Shown piece by piece: positions 1 to 10,733 of a stretch of 64,000 nt of DNA (position 1 is its first letter; each line of letters begins with the position of its first letter). The notes under the pieces are model-generated. The model was not told where the DNA came from and did not search any database. It was given only the letters and a program-made list of their open reading frames with translations. Origin of the DNA: Rehmannia glutinosa (Eukaryota; Streptophyta; Magnoliopsida; Lamiales; Orobanchaceae); NCBI GenBank assembly GCA_016081115.2, contig CM071926.1, positions 8,631,971 to 8,695,970 of the forward strand. The letters run 5' to 3'. Both the position numbers and the translations under genes were made by a program.

Positions 1-637
1 AAGCACCTAGTGGATGCTATGAGTTCATGATACAGTAGTATTTGTCCCAATACCTTAAGCTTTGAGAAACGGGTCGGCTTAAATGCATCTTCGTCGTAAA
101 GCTTACCCTGCTCTAATTACATTATTATCAATCCACATCTGAGTGGGGTTTCTTGTATCAAGATTTTGACGAAAGTAGGATTGATGATGTCAAATCTTGC
201 TGTGCCAAGAACTCAGGCAAACAAATCGACGAGAAAGTCCAGAACCAATGCTGATGTCTCCCACCGGAACACAATTTTCTTGTCTTTGTTATCAGTCAGT
301 TTATATATGAAATCAGTTTCGAAAAGCGTTTGTCATTGACATAACAGATGTCGTTTCTAGTCTATCTCTTTCTATTTCTTTTCTATATATGGAAAGTTCA
401 AAAATCATCATATAATAATCCAGAAATTGCAATAGAAAAGAAATAAGGGAGGTTTGTGATGATTTTTCAATCTTTTCTACTAGGTAATCTAGTATCCTTA
501 TGCATGAAGATAATCAATTCGGTCGTTGAGGTTCTTGATTATTTCTTTGAGTAATTTTCTTGAAGCATATTCTATGGGGAAAAAAAATATGATGACAAAA
601 AATCCTATTACTGAATTTCTATCGGCATCATTTTCAG
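1..637 (+). other. Intron of the HIG1-domain gene
   Basis: This stretch ends in a pyrimidine-rich acceptor (ttttcag, ending at 637) directly before the terminal coding exon of the HIG1-domain gene. No earlier coding exon of that gene could be recognised here, so the upstream exons should lie left of the window. The sequence is AT-rich and otherwise featureless. Confidence 0.6.
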
Positions 638-773
638 GCTGCATGCTCAAGCTCTAACACTGGCTGCATTGGCTGGTGCAGCAGTGGTTGAGTATTATGA
701 CCACAAATCTGGAGGAAAAAGTACTGATCGATACTCAAAGTTTCTTCCTGTGGATATTTACTCAAAGGATTAG
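638..773 (+). CDS. HIG1-domain (hypoxia-responsive) protein, terminal exon only
   Basis: The last coding exon begins after the acceptor AG at 636-637 with the third base of a codon split by the intron, and ends at TAG 771-773. It encodes the second half of a HIG1 domain, including the run HAQALTLAALAGAAVVEYY, followed by a short hydrophilic tail ending in YSKD. HIG1/RCF1-type proteins are small inner-mitochondrial-membrane proteins that help assemble respiratory supercomplexes around cytochrome c oxidase. In plants they are annotated as hypoxia-responsive family proteins. The domain's first transmembrane segment and the start codon are outside the window, so only about 45 residues are visible. 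The gene lies head-to-tail with the eL22 gene, about 1.2 kb upstream of its start codon. Family assignment is by eye and strong; function is inferred from the family. Confidence 0.85.
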
Positions 774-1715
774 ATGGACTCTAGGTTCTGAATGGAGATA
801 ACAAATTTCTTATAAGCCTTAATGGTACTACCAAGGAACAAGGTTTACCAGTTTTGCTAGTCCAGATGCGTACACATTTTGTTTCTGGGTCAGGATATGT
901 ATAAATTTCCAATAACCTTTTTTTTGTCGTCGGTTACATGCTATGAGCCTTGTGTGGCCACACTTTGGTTTCCTCTTATTGATTCTTATAGAACTTTTTT
1001 CTGGAAACTAACAAGAAATTGTATACCTTAACTTGCTTGCAATATCTGAATTCATTTGCATTATTGAGTTCGGTTTTTATTCCGACGCTTTAATGATTTT
1101 ACAATTAGCTGCATTTTTATGGATGCTTTTCCTGGATTTTAAATTTTTTTCAAGGATAATTTCCCTATCAAAAGAGGACCCAGTGGAATTTGCAGGTTAT
1201 ATAGGCAAAATTAAGGAGATTAGTAATATTTTAATCTTGTTATTGTATGTCCTAAGAGGGTGTTTAGCTTATTTACATCTTATAGGATGTCATATTTTAT
1301 TTTGAAAATAAGTTGTTGGAGTGTTTTGATAAAATAAGATGACAGAGCTTTGTGTATTTTAAAGGGGTTGAAATTGACATAAAATAATATGTTAATCATC
1401 ATTGATTTAGATCATAAATATTTCGATCAATCGTTTATATATAAACAAAAAATATGGAGCTAATTTGACCAGAATAAAGTATATTAGAAAATAGTTGAAA
1501 AATTATAAGCTGTGTATATTTTACATATCATCCTGTAAAATAGAGATTGAGAGTTTTTCATATCATTGCTTTAATCGCAGGGGTAGGTTTTAATAAATTA
1601 AGATTTTATTTTCGAAAATAGAGCTTTACTTTTGAAAAATTTTCTTTAAAAAATAAGATAAACAAATTTGAGAGGGATTAAGCATGGGATCTCAACAACC
1701 GAATCTTAGACTCAA
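774..1715. other. 3' UTR of HIG1 gene and intergenic spacer
   Basis: AT-rich sequence between the HIG1-domain stop codon and the eL22 promoter. It should contain the 3' UTR of the first gene. About 1250-1680 has the look of an old MITE-like insertion (long A/T runs), but I could not pair its ends or find a target-site duplication. The open frame at 1033-1305 resembles no known protein. Confidence 0.5.
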
Positions 1716-1726
1716 ATGAAACATTT

Positions 1727-1806
1727 GGCCCAAATGTCAGCCCACACTCACACACACAGGCTGCCCGGCCCATTCCCACATAAACCTCTCCCATTGAAAA
1801 CCCTAA
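1727..1806 (+). promoter_or_regulatory. Ribosomal-protein promoter motifs: two site II elements and a telo-box
   Basis: GGCCCA (the reverse complement of site II TGGGCC) occurs at 1727-1732 and 1767-1772, and a telo-box AAACCCTAA at 1798-1806. All lie just before the eL22 leader. Site II plus telo-box is the established combination in promoters of plant ribosomal protein and other growth-related genes, where site II is bound by TCP factors. The transcription start was not located; the cluster may overlap the 5' UTR. Confidence 0.7.
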
Positions 1807-1985
1807 ATCGACCCGCTTGTCCAGTTCCCCCCTCATTCGCCGCTGCTCCATCTTCCTCGTACAGGTCAGCTACTTTGTCTGCTGTTCTCTCTGCACAATG
1901 CATGCCATTTTATTGCTGAATTTGTTTTCTGAAAAACGCAGTTGTTGGTTTGGTGCTGGAAGTATAATTTCATTGTTCAGGAAAG

Positions 1986-4130
1986 ATGAGTAAAGGAGGA
2001 GGAGCTGGGACTGGTGGAGCCCAAAAGGGTGGGAAGAAGAAGGCGTCGACTTTCGTGATTGATTGCGCGAAGCCGGTGGAGGATAAGATCATGGACATCG
2101 CCTCACTGGAAAAGTTCCTACAGGAGCGCATTAAGGTCGGCGGGAAGCCCGGCGCCCTTGGAGACACCGTTACCGTTACTCGTGACAAGACCAAGATCTC
2201 TGTCACCGCCAACGACACCACCTTCTCCAAAAGGTAACATTATATAATTTTTTTTTCAGCAAGCACGAAATTGATGAAGAATGAAGTATACGTGAAGAGA
2301 ATAGTTGAGATTTAGATACGGTTTAGCTCATTTTCGTGCAATATTGCTTGTGTTCTGAGTTTGGAAACATTAGTTGCACTAGTAGTCACTTTGCAGGAAC
2401 TGCGTTCCCAGTTAGAGATAATATTTGATTGATGTTTTTGAAACAATTATTGCCCATATCTTCATTTCATTGTTAAAATGCCAACAAAATCTTGTAAAAT
2501 AATGAGACCGATAGTAGTCATGGAGTTTGTTATTCTAACCCTTTTATTCTCCTTTTCCTAAGTAGTTGAAGTTGGCACTAATATATTTTATAAATGCACT
2601 TTGGTAATTGTTGTATCTGTTAATTGCATTCTCAATGTTTCATGCAAGAAAATGGATCTTGTGAAAGGAAGTGAAATTCAGCTTTGTTATGAGTATTGGA
2701 TTTAAGTAGTAGGATGGGCATAAACTTGAATAGATTTATTGGGTGGTACAGACTTACAGTTTATCTGGTGTCTTGTGCTGCAAAGCTTCAACCCCACCCC
2801 ACCCCCACCCCACAGACACATCCCAAAAAGGTAAAAAGAAAAGAAAATAGACAAGGAAGAGAAAATCAAACATCATAGGTTGATTTGTAAATGTAATATA
2901 CTATTAAAAGTTGTAAATAGATTTAGCATGGCATTGCTGTAGATTGAACCCAACAATTTCATCCACATTAACATAATAGCTATGGTCTGGGATATTACTG
3001 ATGCTAGACTTTGTAATATCTTAGCAGTGATGGAGGTCAGCATGGTTTCGGATTGGTTTTTAACCGCACCTGTTGGAGTTTGGTTGGACTGGATGAACTT
3101 TGTGTTGCTCATTGTGTTGCCTAGAAAAATACCAATTCTCTTAGGCTTCCTAATATGTTAATCAAGTTGTTGAAAAGGAAATAGTTTTGTAACTTGATTC
3201 TGTTCAGAAAGCATTCAGGTTCCAGAATGGATATTATAGAACAGAATCCCAACGGGAATAAACGCATTTTGCTTTATATTGTAGAACGAATTTGTGGAAT
3301 GTTTTCCGGTACCAGAAGTCAGAGTGAAAGAATGCTGGAAATTGGGAAGGAGAGAAATCAAAATAGAAAAACCTTATCCAATCAGTTATGCAAAATTCTA
3401 GATGTCTCTAAGGGTGAGTTTGTTTTGTTTGAGAAGTCACTACCTGATAGTTAAGATATATTGCTCCAACTGTTAAGAGTTCGAGCCCATAGTTGCTATA
3501 CTGTTCTCATCCCTATGTCAGCGATACATGATATATTATCGTCTTCCTAGAAGTGGAGAAAGTTCTATAAAGATAATTGAATATATTGGCTGTCTGCATT
3601 CTGAAGTGTTTTCATCCACTCTTAAGAACCTATATTTCCATATTTCGAGCATGTGATCGGGAAGGTTTCACTAGAATTATTAGGCCTTTTTTCCAACCCT
3701 TCTTGCTGAACTTCTTGGTGAGTACAATATTAAAAAAATGGCCATGGGGTGTTGGAGCTATTTGATTTGGAGGGTGGATTGAGTTCTTGCTGGAACCTTG
3801 CAGGATTTTTCCAGCATTTGGTTTACACTTTACATGTTTAAGTATTTCCATGGCGTTGCTGATTTTTGCTGTTCACTTTTGATTATTGTTTGTATTTTTT
3901 TTTATATGTTCTTTTTAATTTTGATGTCTTGTATGTTGTCTTCCTTTATGTTTTAATCATTATTATGCTTGGTTGTGTTGTGCAGGTATTTGAAGTACTT
4001 GACAAAAAAATATCTAAAGAAGAATAACGTGCGTGATTGGCTCCGGGTGATAGCTTCTAACAAAGATCGAACTGTCTATGAATTGAGATACTTTAACATT
4101 GCTGAGAATGAGGCTGAGGAGGAGGATTGA
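1986..4130 (+). CDS. RPL22: 60S ribosomal protein eL22 (two coding exons)
   Basis: Coding exons are 1986-2233 and 3986-4130, joined in phase across a 1752-bp intron (donor AG|GTAACA, acceptor TGCAG|G). They give 130 residues, close to the usual plant length of about 124. The protein has a Gly/Lys-rich N-terminus, the core beginning FVIDCAKPVEDKIMDIASLE, then IKVGGKPGALGDTV, and after the intron YLKYLTKKYLKKNNVRDWLR and an acidic tail ending EAEEED. All are eL22 hallmarks. eL22 is a component of the large cytosolic ribosomal subunit. The start at 1986 is the first ATG after a probable 116-bp leader intron (1865-1980, GT...TTCAG). The TAA at 2235 that ends the unspliced frame lies inside the intron and is not the real stop. 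Both exons are free of frameshifts. The long intron contains C-rich repeats near 2790-2815 and nothing else recognised. Confidence 0.95.
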
Positions 4131-5092
4131 TCCAAAGAGATAGTCTTAGTCTTATATTTTTCCAACGAGATTTCATTTTTCCTTGTATTCTGCATATTAG
4201 ACCATCTGATCCAATTTGTTGATCAAACCAAAGGTATTAAAGCTGTGCTATTCTTGAATGGAAAAAAAGGAATATGAATCGATTTTGAAGTTCTGACTGT
4301 TTATTACAGCAGCTGAGTCGATGACAAAATCTCTACATTGTTTGTGTTTAAATCGGCCCACGCCATTCGTTTATGCGTCTTTTGATATGTTTGCCCAGAG
4401 ATGGTTGTATTGTGAAGCTTGGGAAGAAAAGATCCCTTCTATATGAAAATCTTGCCTAAGGTGTTCGCGAAGGGTTTATTGTTTTTGTATTGGCAAATGC
4501 GCTGGTGGTGCATTGAAAATGTGTTCTTTGTTTCACCCAAAAAGAAAATGTGATCTGATAAAATAAAGATGTACCCGCTAGGCTAAATTGCAATTTTAGA
4601 CTTGTAACCGTAGGGGGTGCAACTACAAGGTTGCGATAAAATTGGCCTTTTTTATTTGGTAAAATCACCTTTAACTTTAAAAAAATTCTTGGATTTAGTC
4701 CTCAATTCACTGAAGCTTCAAAGTTACTCGGAAAATCTCATGAAAATGGCATGTTAATGGAAAAGATTGGGGATCTTCAAATTTGCGTCCATAAATTAGT
4801 GTTTCTGCCTCCTGCGAAATATTGAGATTTTCCTTGGTTGCTTATTCAGCAACTGCGTCTTATTCAGCAATTGCACCAACGAAAACTGTAGTTTTGCCTT
4901 AAAATTCGGAAATCCCCAATTTTTTGTTTGTATTGTGTTTGGCAGAAAAATGAATTGAATCTGGCGGAAGCAATTTCTCTCTCTTCTGATACAAATTCTC
5001 TCTCATCTGTCACATTTTTCTCACTTATCCTGCACGCTACACTGCACAGAAGAGTTTGCCATTTGGGAATCAACATACATTACATGAGCAAA
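4131..5092. other. 3' UTR of eL22 gene and spacer up to the MULE
   Basis: The first 150 bases or so after the stop should be 3' UTR. The remainder, roughly 4450-5080, holds no convincing gene. Phrases around 4585-4660 (gcaattttagacttgtaac) resemble termini of Mutator-like elements, but no matching partner was found. The bases ATGAGCAAA at 5084-5092 are the proposed left target-site duplication of the MULE. Confidence 0.5.
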
Positions 5093-5190
5093 TGGGGCAA
5101 ATTACCCACTTGGGATAGGTGGTACATGTAGGATAAAAATATAGTTTTCTACCCACTTTTGGTGTTCTTTTACCACAATACCCTTGAGGC
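5093..5190 (+). repeat. Left terminal inverted repeat of the MULE
   Basis: Starts TGGGGCAAATTACCCACTT and continues through GGATAGGTGGTAC and TTTTCTACCCAC. It pairs, with gaps, with the reverse complement of about 16565-16664. It sits immediately right of the proposed target duplication ATGAGCAAA. Confidence 0.65.
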
Positions 5191-5471
5191 TTTAATGCAA
5201 GCCTTTAATATGTATTTCTCTCTCTTGCAATTAAATATTCCCAATACATACGTGAACACTCCCTTCTATTTTGCTCTTCATTTTTTTTCTCTCTTCTTCT
5301 TCTTCTTCACAAAATATCAAGAAGTTATTTTTGTGGTCTTTCATCACCAAAATCGCACCAAAAAATCGAATAACAAGGTAATGTTCTTCTCCTCCTAATT
5401 ATTTAACCTTGTTTAAATCTTTCAAGACCAATATATTTGCAAAATATGTGAAGTGTTTTGTGAAAGGGAAA

Positions 5472-7065
5472 TATTGGGAAATTAATTTTTAGATTTTGAT
5501 GAATGCCATGTAAAACTTAGAATAGAAAGTTGGCACCCCATTTTCCCGTAATTTGCACTTTGTAATAGATAAATTGGTCGAGCCGAGTTAAGTCGCCTAT
5601 GAGTTAACATGCAAGAAGTCAAATCGGAGACTAGAAGGAAGACTGGAGACTGTAGAAGGAAGACTCATTGTAAAGCATTTGAGTGTAGCAAGGAAGAAAA
5701 GACAGAACTCGATTGAAAGTGCGGTGAGATCTGGTGAGCAAAGTGTCGGTCAAGTCAACTCAAGATAGCCAAGTCTCAAGTTGATGTGACGGATGAGTCA
5801 TCCAATAATTGGAAGTCGACTCAAGTCATCCTGGGAAATCAAGGAAATGCGGTCAAGTCGAGACAATCGAAAGAGATCCGTTTACGTAAGTCAAGAAAAT
5901 TACTTAAACAAGTAATACTCCCATATCGCCTTTCTTAAAGTGCTCGGTCCCGAGAAGCGTGCAAAAGGAATAAACCAATGGGAAGCATCGCACTGTGTCG
6001 AGAACTCGAAAAAGTCAAGACTCATTCAATACGAGTAAATGTCAATTCCAAGGATCGCAACAAGACAAGCCAAGCGACCACAAGTGTCTTTTGAAAATTA
6101 ACATATCTCTTCAACGGGCAAATTTTCAAAAGAACACTATATAAGGCTGAGGAATCACCTTGAGAAAAGGGAACCTTGATTACCTGAGAAAACCATTACA
6201 AGCAAGAAAGTAATATATGTAACCTGAAATATTCTCAAGTCAATTAAGCTCAATCCTCAAGCCTACATTACGAAGGAAATCAATCCAACACTCACCTGTG
6301 AAGGAAAGACGACTTCAATCAGTTGAAGAGGAAACATTTGAAGAATCAAGGGGTCTACATTCCACAAAGGATTGTAGAAAGGTTCAAGGTCGAACCAGTT
6401 TCAAGTTTTTGGAGGGCTTCGTGATCAAATCCAAGAATCTTGAGCAAGTGAGCTGTAGTAGCAAGGCAGCTGCCCTGTGAAGAAGTTGAGTCGCACGAGA
6501 AGCCATTTGTGTGACCAAGGCATCTCAGTTGAGTCCCAAAGGATCAAGTCATTTGTGTGATCAAGACTTGCATCCGGGTGATAACCACTTTGTATATTGA
6601 TCAATACTTAGTGGATTCCTCCAGGAGTTGGAGAAGAGAGGAGTAGAAGAATTACCCCATCTTCGAACCTCTATAAAATTTATTGTGTCACTTACATTTC
6701 AAAGACTTTAATTCGCATACTATTTTGATATATCTTTGATAAATTTGTTGTCCATCCGATAATTAACAAAGTGCTATAACCAAGTATTAAAACAAACTTA
6801 AACCAAGATTCAAGGGTGTTAAGTCTTCATTTGAAAACATATCACGCCGTCGAGTTAAGTTTTAGTCAAAACAATTTGAGTTATTCTATCAACTTCACTC
6901 AAGTCAGTCGTTGAGTGGCTAACTCACGATCAACTAACTTATTTGTCCATCAAGGACTTAGCGTGAAGTATTAACTCGAAAGTCTTAAAAGGACTAAATC
7001 GAAAAGTTGGTAAGGTTTATTCAACCCCCTTCTAAACCTTACACTCACACCCCTTGGGACCTACA
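5472..7065 (+). mobile_element. Solo LTR of a Sirevirus-like Copia element, inserted in the MULE
   Basis: This 1594-bp segment matches the LTRs at 31891-33431, 44358-45893 and 58558-60102 along its whole length, from agattttgatgaatgccatg near the start to CCCCTTGGGACCTACA at the end. It is flanked by a perfect 5-bp target-site duplication GGAAA (5467-5471 and 7066-7070). No internal retrotransposon sequence adjoins it, so it is a solo LTR left by LTR-LTR recombination. The first dinucleotide is TA instead of TG, and it is more diverged than the other copies, so it is probably older. The small open frame inside at 6298-6480 recurs in other copies only as LTR sequence and is not a gene. Confidence 0.9.
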
Positions 7066-7079
7066 GGAAAATTTTCTGC

Positions 7080-7250
7080 AATTATGAAACACAATGCACG
7101 ATATATCGTGCCCTATATTAGGCACGATATCGTGCCCTATATTATATCGTGCCTAATATAGGGCACGATATATCGTGCTTGTTTTGTAGAATAGGCATGA
7201 TATCGTGCCTCAATGAAAAATGGGCATGATATATCGTGCCCCAGTACAAA
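7080..7250. repeat. Palindrome array 1 (CACGATAT(AT)CGTG), upstream of transposase
   Basis: About six copies or half-copies of a short palindrome, 16-bp GGCACGATATCGTGCC or 18-bp GGCACGATATATCGTGCC with variants, lie within 170 bp, starting just after the solo LTR and ending about 60 bp before the transposase start codon. The same unit recurs in two more arrays inside this MULE and nowhere else noticed in the window. Confidence 0.85.
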
Positions 7251-7305
7251 ACATGCCCTTTTTTATGTATTCTTGCATATTTTAATATTTTTTCTTTGTA
7301 TGTAG

Positions 7306-10300
7306 ATGAACTCTCGCTATGTTGTTGTTCGATTTGGTGGTCATTGGGAAGGTTTAGAATATAAAAATGGTGAAGAAGAAGTTGTACGTATTAAACCGGG
7401 CAAAATGAATTATAGTGAAATATTGGAGGAGGTTTACGGTGTTGTTGATGTTGATAGGGGCGTATACGATTGTGTAATGCATGCTATTGTAGATATTTCT
7501 GGAAACAAACTTGGGAAGTTAAAGTTGAAAAACTTTGATGACATTGAAACTGCGTTTGGGAACACCGAGTTACCAGTTGTTTTTGTAACACTGAAAAGAA
7601 AAACGATGGGTGAGACTAGTTCGCATAATGTATTGGGAGGTCAGTATGAGCATAATCGAGTTGAGAACGTTGAAGGTCAACAAGGTGTTGGTGGAAGTTT
7701 TATGCAACTAATGGCTAGTCAGAATGATTTGTCAACAGTCATTGGGCCTAATTACAACTACATGCAACATCTTGGTTTTCAACAATACGGTGTACCGCAA
7801 ATCAATCTATATAGTCATGCAGTAAGGCCTAGTGGAGCACCTTTTATGCATATGAACAATGTTCCAATTATTGATCATCCGCGTCCACTATCACCTACTG
7901 TTAATGTTCCAAATATCAATTGTCCGGGACCTAGTATAAGGTCAAGCAATGAAGATGGCTATTATCCTGATATGGGTCGTGATAATACCGATGTTAATTG
8001 TGATAATCGATCTCGATGTTGGTTGTGATAATAATGAAATTAATTATGGTGCAAACTACGAGTCCAAATGATTTTGGTGAGAACTACACTTCTTTGGTGA
8101 TGTTGGTACCGACGTTGAAGCTAATAATCAATTTGAAAATGACTAGCAACATGCTGAATTTGAGGAATTTTGTGAGTGGAGACGTGAAGACGGAGATAAG
8201 TATTTCGAAAAACCAAAACCAAGATGCAGCAGAAGTACGAGGTGTAAACATACATCCGGATATCCATAGAGACAATATGGACGAAACAATAGTGCCCACG
8301 GGACGAAGTTGGGTGATTCTGGTACACTCTCGCACGTTTCGGTTTCTCCCGAGGAACTGCTAGGTTGGAAGCATCACGGTGGGACATTGCGCCAAGGAGC
8401 AACATACATGAGCAAAGCGAATTGGATATCGCACTAGGCATGTATCACCTTGAAAATCAAGTCAGTATCGAGTTGAACGCTCGGATAAGACTCGTTTTCA
8501 TGCAATATGCAAGTATGAACGATGCCCTTTTCGAATGCGTGCATATGGAAAGGATGGTATTTGGAGAGTAGGGAAGTTTGACAACCACCATGGATGTGGG
8601 TTAAATTTGAATGACAATGCATCTAGGCGGGTGCATTCTAAAGTAGTAGGTGCGTATTTTGCATCTAGATTACTAATGGAACATTCTGCGCTCGTGCCAA
8701 GAGATATGATAGCGGAGTTGGAATCGCGACATGGGTTTAAAATGAGTTATAATGTTGCGTTGAGTGCAAAACATCATGCCTTTGGGTTGATATATGGAGA
8801 TAGCAACAAGTCATTCAATCTAATTAAAGCATACTTACACATGTTGAATTTAACAAATCCAGGATCGGTAACTAGATGGAAGTCGGATAATTGTAATAGA
8901 TTCAAGTACGTGTTTTTTGCTTTGCATGCATCAATCACGGATTCGAGAACAATGCCCGGCCGATTATTGTGATTGATGGAACACACCTTAAAAAGCAAAT
9001 CGGGGAATATTGTTTGTGGCAGTAACAAAAGATGGTAATGAACAGATTTTCCCACTTCTTTGTTGGAATCGGGGATGTTGAAAACGCGGCGATTCCTGGA
9101 CATGGTTTTTGAGACAATTGAGAGATGCTTATAATTGCCCTCGTGATCTCATCGATTGTTTTCGATCAAAGACAAGAGTATCGATAATGCCATAAAAGCA
9201 AGAGATACCCGGAAGCATCACATGATCTTTGCACTTATCATTTGCGAGTAATTTGGCTCAATACGGTCAACATATAGTAGCAATGTTTAGGAATACAACA
9301 TATTCATACCGCCGTGAAGATTATGATAAATATTTTGAAAACATAAAAGTTGCTAGTGAGACGGGTGCGTTTAAGAAGTTAGAACGTGCAGGGAAGACAG
9401 ATGGTCTCAAGTTAAGTGTCCTATCCGGCGTTATGGGTTCATGACATCAAACTCAGCTGAGAGCTTCAATAGTCGGTTATTATGGGCCAGAAAGTTACAT
9501 GTTTGTTCTGTGCTTGAGTGTGCTCGGACTATTATTGAAAAGTGGTTTCATGAACGACGCACTGCTGCTAATGAAAAAGATCAAGAGCTAACACTTGAAG
9601 CAACCAAAAGATTAAGTGATGCAGTTGAGATAGGTCGTAGAATGGATGTACAATGTCTTAGTAATGTGAAGTACAAGGTGAAAGATGGAACAAAGACTTA
9701 TTTGGTTGACTTATCCCAAAGAACGTGCAGCTGTCGAGAATTTGAATATGAATTGATGCCTTGCGCCCATGCATCTGCAGCAATTAGGTATAAAGAAATT
9801 TAAAATTTGTATCAATATTTTCACATAATTCGGTCAATATTTTCAAATAATTGTTTGTTTATTTGTGCAGGAAGGCGAACCTCAATATCTATTCATTTGT
9901 TGCCCATTATTATAAAAATGAAAATCTTCAACAAATGTGGGCGGATGAAATTTTACCAGTTCCTGATCCGAGTGAATGGGTTCTACCACAAGAGGTGCGA
10001 GACTTAGTATGCAACCCTCCAAATAACCCGAGACAAGCAAGTCGTCCTAGACAAAGTAGAGTTCATTCTGCTGTTGAATCATCAAGTAATCGTTCATGTA
10101 AGAGTCAAATTTGTTCAAGGTGTGGGGGTGCTGGCCACAATTGCGTCAAATGCACTATGTCATTGCCGCTTGATGAGCGCGAATGTGCCCCAGTGACACA
10201 GCCGGGTCCTTCGAGACAAGTGCGTAGTAAGAAGAAATGTGGAATATGCCGAGCAGATGATCATACCTGTAGAAGATGTCCGAGACGTCCGGATGATGAA

Positions 10301-10306
10301 AATTAG
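7306..10306 (+). pseudogene. MULE transposase (MuDR type), frameshifted
   Basis: Pieces of a MuDR-type transposase occur in order. An N-terminal PB1-like domain (7306-8028) begins MNSRYVVVRFGGHWEG. A low-similarity linker follows. The MuDR DNA-binding domain is at about 8460-8640 and includes KFDNHHGCGLNL. The start of the DDE catalytic core, with VIDGTHLK, is near 8970. Core and C-terminal helices are at 9229-9444, and a SWIM zinc finger (CSCREFEYELMPCAH) is near 9727-9775. An intron with good consensus (9788-9870) separates a last exon (9871-10306) with two short Cys/His clusters (CSRCGGAGHNCVKC and CGICRADDHTCRRC). Reading frame changes at least three times (about 8028, 8535, 9000-9230, 9441) and there are stops between pieces, so it cannot encode an active enzyme as written. 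The family would catalyse cut-and-paste transposition in the nucleus. Confidence 0.88.
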
Positions 10307-10396
10307 ACAAAAGTTTATTTCAACTGTAACACTATATTAGAAAAACACACTAAGAGCAAAAACTCAGTAGTCATTTTGTTAATCAAGTCAGTAGTG

Positions 10397-10733
10397 CCAC
10401 AATATCGTGCCCAATATAAAGGTTACGATATCGTGCCCAATATATTGGGCGGGCACGATATCGTGCCACTTATATAATTGGGCATGATATCGTGCCCCTT
10501 ATACAATTAGGCACGATATATCGTGCCAAATATAAAGGGCACGATATATCGTGCCCAATATAAAGGGCACGATATCGTGCCTAATTATATAAGTGGCACG
10601 ATATATCGTGCCTAATTATATAAGTGGCACGATATATCGTGCCTAATTGTTTAAGGGGCACGATATCGTGCCTAATATAAAGGGCACGATATTGTGCCTA
10701 ATTATATAAGTGGCACGATATATCGTGCCTAAT
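10397..10733. repeat. Palindrome array 2, between the two convergent MULE genes
   Basis: Twelve copies of the palindrome GGCACGATATCGTGCC or its 18-bp form GGCACGATATATCGTGCC lie at a spacing of about 28 bp, separated by AT-rich linkers such as taattatataagt and aatataaag. Most copies are perfect palindromes; three or four carry one or two changes. The linkers are also similar to one another. The array begins about 90 bp after the transposase stop and ends about 160 bp before the end of the opposing gene relic. Confidence 0.92.

Noticed and set aside
1033..1305. Ninety-residue hydrophobic open frame after the HIG1 gene
   Set aside because: AT-rich chance frame in the expected 3' UTR and spacer; no recognisable family.
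1250..1680. Possible MITE between the HIG1 and eL22 genes
   Set aside because: The left side resembles hAT-type MITE ends (gggtgtttagcttattt) but no matching right end or duplication was found.
1716..1919. Open frame in the eL22 leader
   Set aside because: It overlaps promoter motifs and the 5' UTR and crosses the probable leader intron; its composition is not protein-like.
10397..10733. Looks like a CRISPR array at first glance
   Set aside because: The spacers are themselves similar AT-rich linkers, the repeats are perfect palindromes of 16-18 bp, and the DNA is a plant nuclear genome.
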